From the NCBI RefSeq assembly GCF_007559335.1, contig NZ_VMBG01000002.1:496001-560000 (forward strand): a DNA stretch of 64,000 bases. The letters run 5' to 3'. The first letter of the stretch is position 1; each line of letters opens with the position of its first letter. The notes under the pieces are model-generated. The model worked only from the letters and a program-made list of their open reading frames with translations, had not been told where the DNA came from and made no database searches. A program made the translations under genes and the position numbers. This stretch comes from Rariglobus hedericola (GTDB lineage: Bacteria > Verrucomicrobiota > Verrucomicrobiia > Opitutales > Opitutaceae). Shown piece by piece: positions 17,437 through 26,349 of this stretch.

Positions 17437-19707
17437 GTGTCGGCTAAACTCCTACTACTCAGGACAGGCTCCGCCGTCTTCAATGCCCAAGCATTGATTG
17501 CGACTGCCAGCGGACTCTATGACCGCACGTTTGCGACGGAACCCGAGGTGGAAGCAGCGCTTAAGGGCGAAAAATTTGATTTGATCCTGTGCGACGGGCG
17601 CACGCGGGATGCTGAAGTTCTCGAGCTGGTCGAGCGCATGCGCGGCCTGCAGCCCGATGCGGCGATCTTGTTGCTGTGCGCAAAACCGCAGCTCGATTTC
17701 ATCGTGAAGGCCATCCGCTTCGGCGTGCGTGATCTCTTCCATCCGCCGATTAATCTCGGTGCAATGATTGCGCGGGCGGACGAACTGCTGAAACCCGTCT
17801 ACGCGAAGGACGAGGAGGGAGCCTTTATGCTCCATTGCCGTTCGTCGCTGACACTTTTTTTGGCGGATGAAAGCGGCAGTGCGCGAGCCACCGCCGCATC
17901 GTCCGCGACTGATGGCCGTGAATTAAAAACCCTGCGCGCGGAGTGTGATCGTCTGGGCCGCGAGCTGCAGGAAGCGCTCGATAAACAACATCTCGCCAAC
18001 GCCACCAGCGTGTCGCGCGCTAAAGACATCGAGGAGCGCGAGCAGGCCCTGGCCGAGATGGAAGCATCGTTTAGCATCGAGCAAAAGCGGCATGCGGCCG
18101 AGGAGGCGGCCATCCGTGTCGCCCGTGAAAAACTCGAAGCCTTGCAAGCAGCGTCCGTGCTCTCCGTCGCGGCCCAGGCTGCGCGCGAGAAGCAACTGGT
18201 TGAAGCAGAGGCGCGTCATGCCGCCGAAGTGAACGCGCATGAAGAAGCCCGGGCCGAGGTGGAAGTGGCGGAGCAATTACTCTCCGGTCGCGAGAAACAA
18301 CTGGCCGCGGCGCGCGCGGCGTTTGACGTGGCGCAAAAAGATCTGCCCCTCGCGCAAGCACGCCTCACCGAGGAACGCGCCGGTCTGGCCAGTCTTCGTG
18401 AAACCCTCGGGCAAGAGGCCGCGGCCCACACGCAGGCGCAAGTCGCGCTCGCCGCCAAACAAAAGGAAGTCGCCCGCGAAGCTGCGCGCATCGAAGCCGA
18501 AGCCGCGGCCTTGGAATCTGCCGAGGCGGCTGCGGCGAAACAATCGGGTGATCTGGCTCTCCGTGAAAAAGCGGCGGCCGCGCAGCTCATCAAGTTGGTC
18601 GAGCGCGAGCAGGCCGTGATGGTGAACGCCGAGCGGTTATCCAATCTTGAGGCCGAACTGCTGGGTGAAAAATCCCGGCTCGCCAAGGAAGCCAAGGCGC
18701 TGGAGCCCATGCGTGCGGAAACCGCCGCAGCGCTCGCGCAAGCCAAGGAAGCTGGTGAGTCGATCAAGGTTACTCAGTCCAAACTGGCCACCGAGACCGC
18801 CCGCATTGAAGCGGAAGCGGCCGCTTTGGAAGCTGCCGAAGCGGATGCGAAGAAGCAGGTCGCCGATCTGAAGGTCCGTGAAAAAGCGTTGGCCGCGCAA
18901 CTCGTCAAATTGGCCGAGCGCGAACAGGCCGCGGTGATCAGCGCGGAGCATTTATCCAATCTTGAAGCCGAGCTGCTGGGCGAAAAATCCCGGCTGGCCA
19001 AGGAAGCGAAGGCGCTGGAGCCCATGCGTGCGGAAACCGCCGCGGCGCTCGCGCAAGCCAAGGAAGCGGGTGAGTCGGCCAAAGTCACTCAGGCCAAACT
19101 CGCTGCCGAGACTGCGCGGATCGAAGCCGATGCGGCGGGACTTGAAGAAGCCCAGGCCGAAGCCGAGGTGCGCGCCAAAGAGCTGGCGGCGCAGGCGAAG
19201 AAGATTGCCGCGCAAGAGAAGCAGCTCACCGCACGCGAAACCACGGCGGCCGAAATCGAAGCCCGCGCGGCGGCAGCCGAGGAAAAGGCGTTGCATGCCG
19301 TGGCCACACGCACGGCCGAAATCGAGGAGCGCGCCGCCGCGTTGAAAACGCGCGAGCAGACGCTGGCGACCCGTGAAAAGGAAGTCGCTTCATTGCGTGC
19401 CCGCATGGAAGCCGACAGTGCCGCGGCCGAAGAGGAACAAGCCTCGCTGGACGCGGCCAAAAAAGCCTTCGAGCAAAAGGCGTCCGAACTCACACGTCGC
19501 GAAACGCAGTTCGCCGAGGTCGAAAAGCAGCAGGCCGGGCAGGCGGCCCAGTTGAAAAAAGATCTCGCCGCACTGGCCAATGCCCGCGCGTTGCTTGACG
19601 CGGATCGCCAGGCGTTGGACGCCGAATACACCGCGCACACCGAAAAAGAGCAGGCCTTCGAGGCCAAACGAAAACGCATCATCCAAGACATGATGAGTGC
19701 CACCTGA
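17437..19707 (+). CDS. Pseudo-receiver domain plus long coiled-coil protein
   Basis: A 756-residue protein. Residues 1-125 have a CheY-like fold pattern: KLLLLRTG, then KFDLILCDGRT with D53 at the phosphorylation position, and VRDLFHPPI. The acidic pair after strand 1 and the conserved Lys are absent, so phosphorylation is doubtful. From about residue 160 to the end it is a continuous, Ala/Glu/Lys/Arg-rich coiled coil, including two 105-residue tandem repeats (350-454 and 455-559). I use GTG 17437; the frame stays open to an ATG at 17389. It lies 30 bases upstream of the PilM-like gene, probably in the same operon, so it may be a cytoplasmic scaffold or rod that binds that protein. The function is unknown. 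Confidence 0.72.
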   Translation: MSAKLLLLRTGSAVFNAQALIATASGLYDRTFATEPEVEAALKGEKFDLILCDGRTRDAEVLELVERMRGLQPDAAILLLCAKPQLDFIVKAIRFGVRDLFHPPINLGAMIARADELLKPVYAKDEEGAFMLHCRSSLTLFLADESGSARATAASSATDGRELKTLRAECDRLGRELQEALDKQHLANATSVSRAKDIEEREQALAEMEASFSIEQKRHAAEEAAIRVAREKLEALQAASVLSVAAQAAREKQLVEAEARHAAEVNAHEEARAEVEVAEQLLSGREKQLAAARAAFDVAQKDLPLAQARLTEERAGLASLRETLGQEAAAHTQAQVALAAKQKEVAREAARIEAEAAALESAEAAAAKQSGDLALREKAAAAQLIKLVEREQAVMVNAERLSNLEAELLGEKSRLAKEAKALEPMRAETAAALAQAKEAGESIKVTQSKLATETARIEAEAAALEAAEADAKKQVADLKVREKALAAQLVKLAEREQAAVISAEHLSNLEAELLGEKSRLAKEAKALEPMRAETAAALAQAKEAGESAKVTQAKLAAETARIEADAAGLEEAQAEAEVRAKELAAQAKKIAAQEKQLTARETTAAEIEARAAAAEEKALHAVATRTAEIEERAAALKTREQTLATREKEVASLRARMEADSAAAEEEQASLDAAKKAFEQKASELTRRETQFAEVEKQQAGQAAQLKKDLAALANARALLDADRQALDAEYTAHTEKEQAFEAKRKRIIQDMMSAT
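18484..19113 (+). repeat. In-frame tandem duplication, 2 x 315 bp
   Basis: Two direct repeats of exactly 315 bases (18484-18798 and 18799-19113) encode 105-residue units. Both start at an ARIEAEAAALE-type segment and contain the identical block LSNLEAELLGEKSRLAKEAK. A third, diverged start (ARIEADAAGLEEAQ) follows at 19114. The spacing of 105 residues is a multiple of seven, so the coiled-coil heptad phase is kept. Confidence 0.85.
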
Positions 19708-19737
19708 TTCTCAGCTTCAGTTTAATATCACACGTTC

Positions 19738-21948
19738 ATGGCATCACAATCCGTTCCCCGTCTTCTCGTAGAACTCGCTCCACATTCCGTGCAGCTCGCA
19801 GTGATCAATGCCGCCGGCCGTCTGGAAGGTTTTAAGGAATGCGCCCTCGAGGCCGCTGCCGTCACGACGGTGCTCGCAGAAATCGCACCGGGATTGGCGA
19901 CGGCCAATGCGCAGGTGCTGCTGGTGCCTGCTTCGGGTTTCGTGCTGCGTTCGTCCGCGGAGGAAGCGGCTTCGATGCGCACGACGAAGAGCTTGCTCGC
20001 GCGTGCAGAATCCGCGCCCCACGGACTGGGTTCGCCGTTGAGCGTGGTGGCGTTTGATGCGACGAACGGTTCCCGCGTGGATACCGTCGGGGCGTCGCCG
20101 TGGGTGGTCACGGGTGCCGCCACCGAACAGGTGGATGCGGCGAAAGCGCAGCTCGCGTCACTGGGTTTCTCCGCCGCGAATGTGCGGCTGGCGTTGCCGG
20201 TGCGTATTGGTGCCGTGGTGACAGCGTTGCAGGACATGCCGGAATCGACGCGCGTGCTGGTGTGGCAGGTGGGCGAGACCGACGCGCAGCTGGCGTGTGT
20301 TTCCGCGGCGGGCTGCGAGGCGGCCGGACTCGCGGCGATCGGCTTCACGCAGATTTTCGAAGCGGTGCAGGCCGGGCTGGGCCTGAAGTTTCGCGCGGCG
20401 GCGGCGAAGCTGTTTTTTAATAACGATTACGATTTCTCGGAGACGGCGGGTCCGGTGGCAGAGCGGCTGGCTGCAGTGCTGCGGCCGGCGATCACGGCAC
20501 TGGGCTGCGCGCCGACGGCGTTGCATGTGGCCGGTTTGCCGGCGGGTCAGGCCTGGCTGGCGAAGGCGGTGGCCTCCGCGCTGGAGCTCGCGCCGCTGGC
20601 TCCAGACATGGCGGCATTCTGCGCGCAACGCGGGCTGGGTGGCAGCGCCGTCGCCGCCACGCTGCCGGTATCGGCGCTCGGCGTGTTGTTCCAGGCGTCC
20701 TCGACCGGCGGCGGAGAGCAAGCGTGGCAGCCGGGTTGGTTGGATGTGAATGCACCTGTGTCGGTTGCACCCGCGCCAGCATCCGCACCGGTCGCACCCA
20801 AGCCGGTGGCTCCGGTGATCAAGGCACCGGCTCCCGTGGTGGCACCTGCTCCCGCCAAGCCTGCACCGGTTCCGGTCATGGCTTCGGCCGCCGCCGCCGC
20901 GCCCAAGGCTGCGCCCGTGATCATGAAGCCGGTGCCCGCGTCCGCGGCTGCGGCGCCCGTGGCTCCCAAGCCGATGACAGCGGCTCCGATCATGAAACCG
21001 GTGGCGCCGACACCCAAACCCGCGCCTCTGCCTGCGCCCGCGCCCGTCGCGGTGGTGGCTCCGGTGGTGCCTGCCGCTCCTGTGCCGATACTTTTTTTAC
21101 CGGATGATCCGGTGGTGGAGGCGGCGCCTGAGCCAGAAATCATTCAGGTTGCCCCCAAGAAAAAACCGGTGGCTTTGTTCGCCGCCATCGCGGCCGTAGT
21201 GGTGTTGGGCGGAGCGGGGGCTTTTTTTATGACGAAGGGCAAGAGCGCCAGCCCGGAGGTCGTCGCGGCGGTTCCACAGTTGTCCGCCGAGGAGCTGCGC
21301 TTGCGCGAAGAAGAAAACGCGCGCATGCTGGTCGAGGAAATGAAATCGCCGCGCAGCTTCCGCAACGAGCGCTACAGTTTCGAAGTCTCTGACCGTGGTC
21401 TTCTGCGCAAGATGGTGGGCGTGGGAAACAAAACGATCATCGACGAGTTCGGCTGGTTGGAGTTGCAGGGTATGTTCACCGGGACCGCCAAGACGTTTTA
21501 TGCGGGCGCGATGGGTGACACGGATTACAAACCGGCCATCAACAAGACCGTGCGCGACGGCAAGGTGGTGTTTGAAATCACCGGCGTGCATTCGCGCTTT
21601 TCGGTGGAGACGCTGGTCACGTGCCTTCCGTCGTCGTTGAAGATCGAGACGGTGTTCAAGCCGATCAACATGGATGATCCGCGCGGCCCGATCTCCGGAG
21701 TTTACACGGTTAAGATGAACCGCGCGTCGTTGTCACTCGGCCAGAAGGCCGTGGTGGCTCCCGGCTCGGTGACCTACTCGACCCAATCCGGACCGGCCGT
21801 GATCAAGTTCAACGGCGATGCGTGGGGTCAGGCGGGCGAGGAAGGCAAGGAGACGCTCATGGCCAGCAGCAGCTTTGTGGTTTTCTATTTTTCGGGCGGT
21901 CCCGAAGCCAAGGAAGGCAAGCTCGTGATCGAACTTACGCTCCCCTGA
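19738..21948 (+). CDS. PilM/GspL-like actin-fold protein with membrane anchor and beta-rich C-terminus
   Basis: A 736-residue protein. Residues 1-330 resemble the actin-like fold of PilM/GspL: RLLVELAPHSVQLAVI, the duplicated-subdomain pattern LASLGFSAANVRLALPV, then STRVLVWQVGETDAQLACV and GFTQIFEAVQAGLGLKF. Residues 340-470 are a Pro/Ala linker. One transmembrane helix (about 478-498, LFAAIAAVVVLGGAGAFFM) leads to a beta-rich domain (about 530-736) with no family I recognise. GspL has the same order of cytoplasmic actin-like domain, helix and periplasmic domain, but the periplasmic part here is different. A paralogue is at 41673-43733. Probable role: an inner-membrane platform for an envelope machine; this is inference. 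Confidence 0.65.
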   Translation: MASQSVPRLLVELAPHSVQLAVINAAGRLEGFKECALEAAAVTTVLAEIAPGLATANAQVLLVPASGFVLRSSAEEAASMRTTKSLLARAESAPHGLGSPLSVVAFDATNGSRVDTVGASPWVVTGAATEQVDAAKAQLASLGFSAANVRLALPVRIGAVVTALQDMPESTRVLVWQVGETDAQLACVSAAGCEAAGLAAIGFTQIFEAVQAGLGLKFRAAAAKLFFNNDYDFSETAGPVAERLAAVLRPAITALGCAPTALHVAGLPAGQAWLAKAVASALELAPLAPDMAAFCAQRGLGGSAVAATLPVSALGVLFQASSTGGGEQAWQPGWLDVNAPVSVAPAPASAPVAPKPVAPVIKAPAPVVAPAPAKPAPVPVMASAAAAAPKAAPVIMKPVPASAAAAPVAPKPMTAAPIMKPVAPTPKPAPLPAPAPVAVVAPVVPAAPVPILFLPDDPVVEAAPEPEIIQVAPKKKPVALFAAIAAVVVLGGAGAFFMTKGKSASPEVVAAVPQLSAEELRLREEENARMLVEEMKSPRSFRNERYSFEVSDRGLLRKMVGVGNKTIIDEFGWLELQGMFTGTAKTFYAGAMGDTDYKPAINKTVRDGKVVFEITGVHSRFSVETLVTCLPSSLKIETVFKPINMDDPRGPISGVYTVKMNRASLSLGQKAVVAPGSVTYSTQSGPAVIKFNGDAWGQAGEEGKETLMASSSFVVFYFSGGPEAKEGKLVIELTLP

Positions 21949-21966
21949 ACCAACTGCTGAACCGAT

Positions 21967-23775
21967 TCAGGGCTGGTCGACCAGTCGCGCGGTTACACTA
22001 AGCGTGTGCTCCGGCTTCGTAACGGTGAACACCACGCCGATACGACGAAGGCCTGGCTGGGGCGCGTCGTAGTCCGCGGGTGGATGCGAGGCGTCTTCAT
22101 CGAAGACCTTGAACGCGGCGTCGCTGGAGAAAACGAGGCGCAGCGTTTTACCGTTCATGCGCAGAGTCGCGCCGGTGGGATTGGTTTCGACCGAAGCCTT
22201 GGTCATCCAGGAAAACCGATAATGCGCACCGGTGGTCGCGCCGGTCAACCGGTCGCGAATTATTACGGTATCCGCTGAATCGATACGCAGTTCGCGGGTG
22301 AGTTTCTTGGCTTGGGAGGCGTAGAGCGGGGTGAGGTTGATGAGCGCGGATTGTTCGCCGGCGGAGAATGCTTGCAGGGTGGCGGTTGCGTTTTCGTCGG
22401 GATCCAGATCGTCGATCAACGGAACGGAGTGGCTGCTGGCGTTGAGGGCGAAAACCTTCCAGCGGTCCTTACCGAACAGTGAAATGCCGGCCTGCTCGAC
22501 GGTGTTGTAGCTGGGCATGCCGAGATCGGTCGTCCAGCGGACGCCACCGAGTTCCAGAATGAAGCTGCCGGCATCCTGGTGCCCGTGGCTGATACGCGCG
22601 CGTCCGCCCTTGATGCCGGCATAGAGTGAATTGCGACCATCGCCTCGGCGGAAAATCGCCATGGGGTTGGCACCTTCAGTCTTCCAGCTTTCAGGCGTCG
22701 CGACTGGAGTGGCGGCCGGGCCGGCGGGCATCCACAGGAGTGAGAGCGCGAAAAAACGACTCGTGAGCGGAGCCTTTTCCGGATGCGCGCTGTAATCCAC
22801 GCCGGGTTTCCCGATCTTCAAATGCTCGCGAGCTGCAATGCCCGGACTGCGGGTTTCGCGGGCGAACCAATACATGACTGGCAGATAACTGCGGCGAAGT
22901 ATGCAGTCGCCGTAGTTAAAGAAGTCACCGGAGGGACCGGTGAGGATATTGACGACGGAGGCGCTTTGGAGGAACGCGGGGTCGCTGCCGAGCACTGCAG
23001 ACGAACCGGTGGCGGTGCGCAGGGCCTCGATGAGCAACACATGAAACGTGGAGCCATATTCCCAATACATGGGGCCTTCGACGTAGGCGCCGTCGGGTGC
23101 GTAGGTTTCGAAAATAGGCGGAACATTGCGACGGGCACGAGCGATGGTGCGCGCGGCGAGTTCCGGCTCTTCCTCGGCAACGGCCAGCGCGGCGAGCGTG
23201 AGGCCGGCTTCGCACACCTGGCGCCAGTTATTAAGACCCTTGCGCCACCCGAGCTGGTCGGAGTCGCCGGGCTTGAGCGCTTGCTCGACCAGGGCATGCC
23301 TAAGCACCGTGCGCGATTCGGGGGACAACACATCGTAGAGCCAGTCGTAACCGATGGCCACGGCGGTGGCGGCTTCAGCGGTGTCGAGAAAATGGGATGG
23401 GTTCCAGTCACTGAAGGCGGCGACGGAAAGCATCTCTTGTTCAGCGCGAGCCGCCCATTTTTTATCGCCGGTGATGCGGTAAAGCAGGGCGCCATTGAGG
23501 ATGCGACGGACGGCGTTGCGGCTGGTGTCGAGCATGCGACGGCCGATGAGCTGCCTCGTAAGAAGCGGGGCGTAGTATTCCCGCTCGACCGTTTCGCTCA
23601 GAATCACGAACGCATCTTTGAGCGGACCGTCATGCGTAACCGATTCGCGAATACGGTCGAAGTCTGCGGAGGTGGCGAGCAGCCGGGGATGAGGTGGCAA
23701 CGCCGGTGATTCGGCGGCTCTGGAAACGGTGAATGCTGCGATCAGTCCTAGGCAGGCGATGAAGATACTACGCAT
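21967..23775 (-). CDS. Heparinase II/III-family polysaccharide lyase
   Basis: A 602-residue exported enzyme. A signal peptide (MRSIFIACLGLIAAFTVSRA) is followed by PPHPRLLAT, an alpha/alpha toroid (ALLYRITGDKKWAARA, GYDWLYDVLSP, NNWRQVCEAG), then a beta-sandwich with SHGHQDAGSFILELGG, the His-containing lyase signature, and a C-terminal beta domain. Such enzymes cleave uronic-acid-containing chains by beta-elimination. It is the last gene of the beta-glucan operon and overlaps the GH5 gene by 28 bases, which implies translational coupling. The substrate is not known; a uronate-bearing glucan or an exopolysaccharide would fit the neighbours. Start chosen at the signal-peptide Met; the frame is open further upstream. 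Confidence 0.82.
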   Translation of the reverse strand: MRSIFIACLGLIAAFTVSRAAESPALPPHPRLLATSADFDRIRESVTHDGPLKDAFVILSETVEREYYAPLLTRQLIGRRMLDTSRNAVRRILNGALLYRITGDKKWAARAEQEMLSVAAFSDWNPSHFLDTAEAATAVAIGYDWLYDVLSPESRTVLRHALVEQALKPGDSDQLGWRKGLNNWRQVCEAGLTLAALAVAEEEPELAARTIARARRNVPPIFETYAPDGAYVEGPMYWEYGSTFHVLLIEALRTATGSSAVLGSDPAFLQSASVVNILTGPSGDFFNYGDCILRRSYLPVMYWFARETRSPGIAAREHLKIGKPGVDYSAHPEKAPLTSRFFALSLLWMPAGPAATPVATPESWKTEGANPMAIFRRGDGRNSLYAGIKGGRARISHGHQDAGSFILELGGVRWTTDLGMPSYNTVEQAGISLFGKDRWKVFALNASSHSVPLIDDLDPDENATATLQAFSAGEQSALINLTPLYASQAKKLTRELRIDSADTVIIRDRLTGATTGAHYRFSWMTKASVETNPTGATLRMNGKTLRLVFSSDAAFKVFDEDASHPPADYDAPQPGLRRIGVVFTVTKPEHTLSVTARLVDQP

Positions 23776-24860
23776 GGGGTGCCGGCAGTATGAGCGGGCA
23801 GACCGAGCGCGTGCAACAGCTCGATGTCGGGAACGCGGAGGCCGTCCTTTGAGGAGACGACCGAGAAATCCCCGGCGTAATCCCACATGGTCCAACCAAT
23901 GCCGTTTGCAGAAAGTGCAGCGGAGACATCGTGCACCCAAGCCAGGCGCGAGGCACGTGGTGCGAATTTTTTATACACGCCGAATTCATTGCACGTGAGA
24001 ACCAGGCCGTGCTCGCGGGCCCAGGTGACGGCGGGCTGGATGAAGTCGTGATAGACCTGCGCATTCCAGTTCATCACCACATATTCGGCAAGCTGGCGGC
24101 GGGCATCGTGATCGGTGACCCTCTTGAGGAATTCGGCGATGAACGTGGGGTCGGCGGGATAGGTGAGGCCTTTGGTGAACATCGCCCAGGGCGACACCCA
24201 GCCCGCTCCCTGATGCGTGAAGACGTGGGGATCGTAGAGATGGAAATTGGCGATGATGTTGCGGTCGGCCGGCGGCGTTACTTGCAGGAGATCGGGCAGC
24301 AACGACCACTGATCGCCCGTGATGATGATCGTATGATGCGGTGCGACGCGGCGGATGGCCTCGACGAGCGTGTTTTGGATTTTATTCCAACGAAGCGGGT
24401 CGTGGACGCAGGGCTCGTTGAGCACTTCAAAAAACGTGCGCTCGGGGTCGAAGCGCACGAGGGCGGCGGCGAATTGCTCCCAGAAATTAACGAACGTCGC
24501 GAGGGCGGCGGGTTGAGTGGCGAGGTGTTTTTTGAACGCATCCTCGGGGTGGATGTCGACGATGACGGCGAGCCCGTGGTCGAGGATCACATCTATCCGG
24601 TTCTGAATACGCGCGAGGTAGTCGGCGGGCAACGTGCCATCGGCAGCTGCCGCGGCGAGGATCGGTTCGCAGTTGATCGGAAAGCGAACGTGGTCGAAGC
24701 CCAGGTCGCGGATGAGCGCGATGTCGGCTACGCGGATGTAGGAATCGAAGTGGGCGGGGACATATCCCGGAGCGACATAGATCTGGGAGAACCAGTGGCT
24801 GAGATTAATGCCACGGCGCAGACGTTGGGCGCGGGTGGCGGTGAGTGGCAGCGGGCTCAT
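23748..24860 (-). CDS. Glycoside hydrolase family 5 (cellulase-type)
   Basis: A 370-residue TIM-barrel hydrolase. RRGINLSHWFSQ opens the domain and HVRFPINCEP follows. The acid/base Glu is E149 in VLNEPCVHD and the nucleophile is E292 in TCNEFGVYK. No signal peptide is seen, so it probably acts in the cytoplasm on imported oligosaccharides, likely beta-1,4- or mixed-linkage gluco-oligomers. Its ATG overlaps the stop of the MFS transporter gene by 4 bases (ATGA), and its end overlaps the lyase gene. I chose ATG 24860 for this overlap and because the upstream extension (to 25061) lies inside the transporter gene and looks unlike GH5. Confidence 0.88.
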   Translation of the reverse strand: MSPLPLTATRAQRLRRGINLSHWFSQIYVAPGYVPAHFDSYIRVADIALIRDLGFDHVRFPINCEPILAAAAADGTLPADYLARIQNRIDVILDHGLAVIVDIHPEDAFKKHLATQPAALATFVNFWEQFAAALVRFDPERTFFEVLNEPCVHDPLRWNKIQNTLVEAIRRVAPHHTIIITGDQWSLLPDLLQVTPPADRNIIANFHLYDPHVFTHQGAGWVSPWAMFTKGLTYPADPTFIAEFLKRVTDHDARRQLAEYVVMNWNAQVYHDFIQPAVTWAREHGLVLTCNEFGVYKKFAPRASRLAWVHDVSAALSANGIGWTMWDYAGDFSVVSSKDGLRVPDIELLHALGLPAHTAGTPCVVSSSPA

Positions 24861-26329
24861 GGTGTCATGACGGGTGAATTGGGCAGCGGAGCGGGCGGGA
24901 CGAAATTGTCTTTTCCGCCGAGCTTTTTCCATTCGCGGTAGAGCAACCACGTGAAGAAGAGCGAGCCGGCCTGAAAGGTGAAGTTCCACACGGGAAGGAA
25001 CCGGTAGGCGTAAACCGGATTGGGATTCAGCTTGGACGTAAGATCGAAAAACACGCCGCAAGCGACGCCGCCGAAGATGAGCGCGGTGGAACGCACGAGA
25101 GCGTTGGCCGACGAGAACTGGCCGTAACGATCCATCGGGAAGACTTTCATGAGCGTGGGAATCTCGGCGGCGCTATAAAGAATGTAGAGCGGCAGGCCGA
25201 TGACACTCAACGTGACATAGATCCAAGGAAGGATGTTGGGTGAAATGCCCGGGCTCATCATCGCAAACGTGATGGAGAACGGCCCTATGAACACCTGAAG
25301 GCTCATGGCGATCAGCAGCACGCGCAACGGATGGGCGCGGTCGGCGAGGATGCCGGCGGGGTAGAGTAAAATGACGCCGACGATGCCGCAGATACCGCCG
25401 ACCTTGCCGATGAAATCGAAGGAGAGACCGAGGTATTTGGTCTGGTAGAGAAGCGTGTAGGAACCGGAGGCCCAGGTCATGGCGATGCACGCGTTGGCGA
25501 GAAAGATATACCAGTAAAAGCGGTGGGTAAAACACTCGGTGGCATAAGTGCGGATGGCGGCGCGGAAGCCTTTTTTCTCGCCGATGTATTCAGGTGGAGG
25601 CGGATAATCACCCTCGCGGACCTTCCAGCACATCATCACGAAGGCGATGAGGTAGAGCACGCCGGCGACGATAAAGATGAGCTGCATGTGCGACTCGGCG
25701 TATTTCAACACGAAGAAATTATAGCCGGCGCCGGCAAGTGAACCCACGACGCGGAAGAGCGCCATGAAGCGGGCGAGGAAGGCGTGGGGAACGACGTCGT
25801 TGAACAGGTAGTAATAGACCGACGTGATGAAGAGGTTGAAGAACTGGAAGCAGATCATCAGCACGCCGATCACGACGAGCATGACGGACATCTCGGAGAA
25901 ACGACCGTGCAGGCCGATGTCGTGCAACCAGCGGCCGATGGGAGCGGCGTAGCCGAGCAGAATGAGGAAAATAACGAGGAACGGCGTGGCACCGATGAGG
26001 AACGGGATGCGTCGTCCCCATTTGCTGCGGAAGCGGTCGCTGCGGAAGCTGATGATCGGGTTGATCGCCGCCGCCATCATGTTGGGGATGGTGGTGACGA
26101 TGAGGCCGAGAGCCCAGTTGGGCGCACCGATGGAGTTGAGCTTCAGTGGTAGAATGCTCGGCACCACCGTCTCCATGAGCGTGAAGCAGAAGTCACCCCA
26201 GAGCAGGAAGAGGAAGAGCGTGATGAGACTCGCCCGGGTGTAGGTGAGCGTGCCGACCTTGAGCCGATTGGGATCGTTGGCGGCGGGTTGCGAAGACGAA
26301 GAAGAAGCAGGTGCCGGGATCGCGGACAT
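24857..26329 (-). CDS. MFS sugar transporter
   Basis: A 490-residue inner-membrane protein with about twelve hydrophobic helices. A Ser/Pro-rich cytoplasmic tail precedes helix 1 (LITLFLFLLWGDFCFTLME). SFRSDRFRSKWGRRIPFL after helix 2-3 is the MFS loop motif with its basic residues. The family is probably the major facilitator group found with glycosidases in Verrucomicrobiota, moving mono- or disaccharides with protons or sodium. It lies 20 bases downstream of the small exported gene of cassette 2 and is coupled to GH5. It is the only sugar importer in the operon; no SusC/SusD pair is present. Confidence 0.85.
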   Translation of the reverse strand: MSAIPAPASSSSSQPAANDPNRLKVGTLTYTRASLITLFLFLLWGDFCFTLMETVVPSILPLKLNSIGAPNWALGLIVTTIPNMMAAAINPIISFRSDRFRSKWGRRIPFLIGATPFLVIFLILLGYAAPIGRWLHDIGLHGRFSEMSVMLVVIGVLMICFQFFNLFITSVYYYLFNDVVPHAFLARFMALFRVVGSLAGAGYNFFVLKYAESHMQLIFIVAGVLYLIAFVMMCWKVREGDYPPPPEYIGEKKGFRAAIRTYATECFTHRFYWYIFLANACIAMTWASGSYTLLYQTKYLGLSFDFIGKVGGICGIVGVILLYPAGILADRAHPLRVLLIAMSLQVFIGPFSITFAMMSPGISPNILPWIYVTLSVIGLPLYILYSAAEIPTLMKVFPMDRYGQFSSANALVRSTALIFGGVACGVFFDLTSKLNPNPVYAYRFLPVWNFTFQAGSLFFTWLLYREWKKLGGKDNFVPPAPLPNSPVMTP

Positions 26330-26349
26330 GGAGCTGGTTCGGAGGGCGA

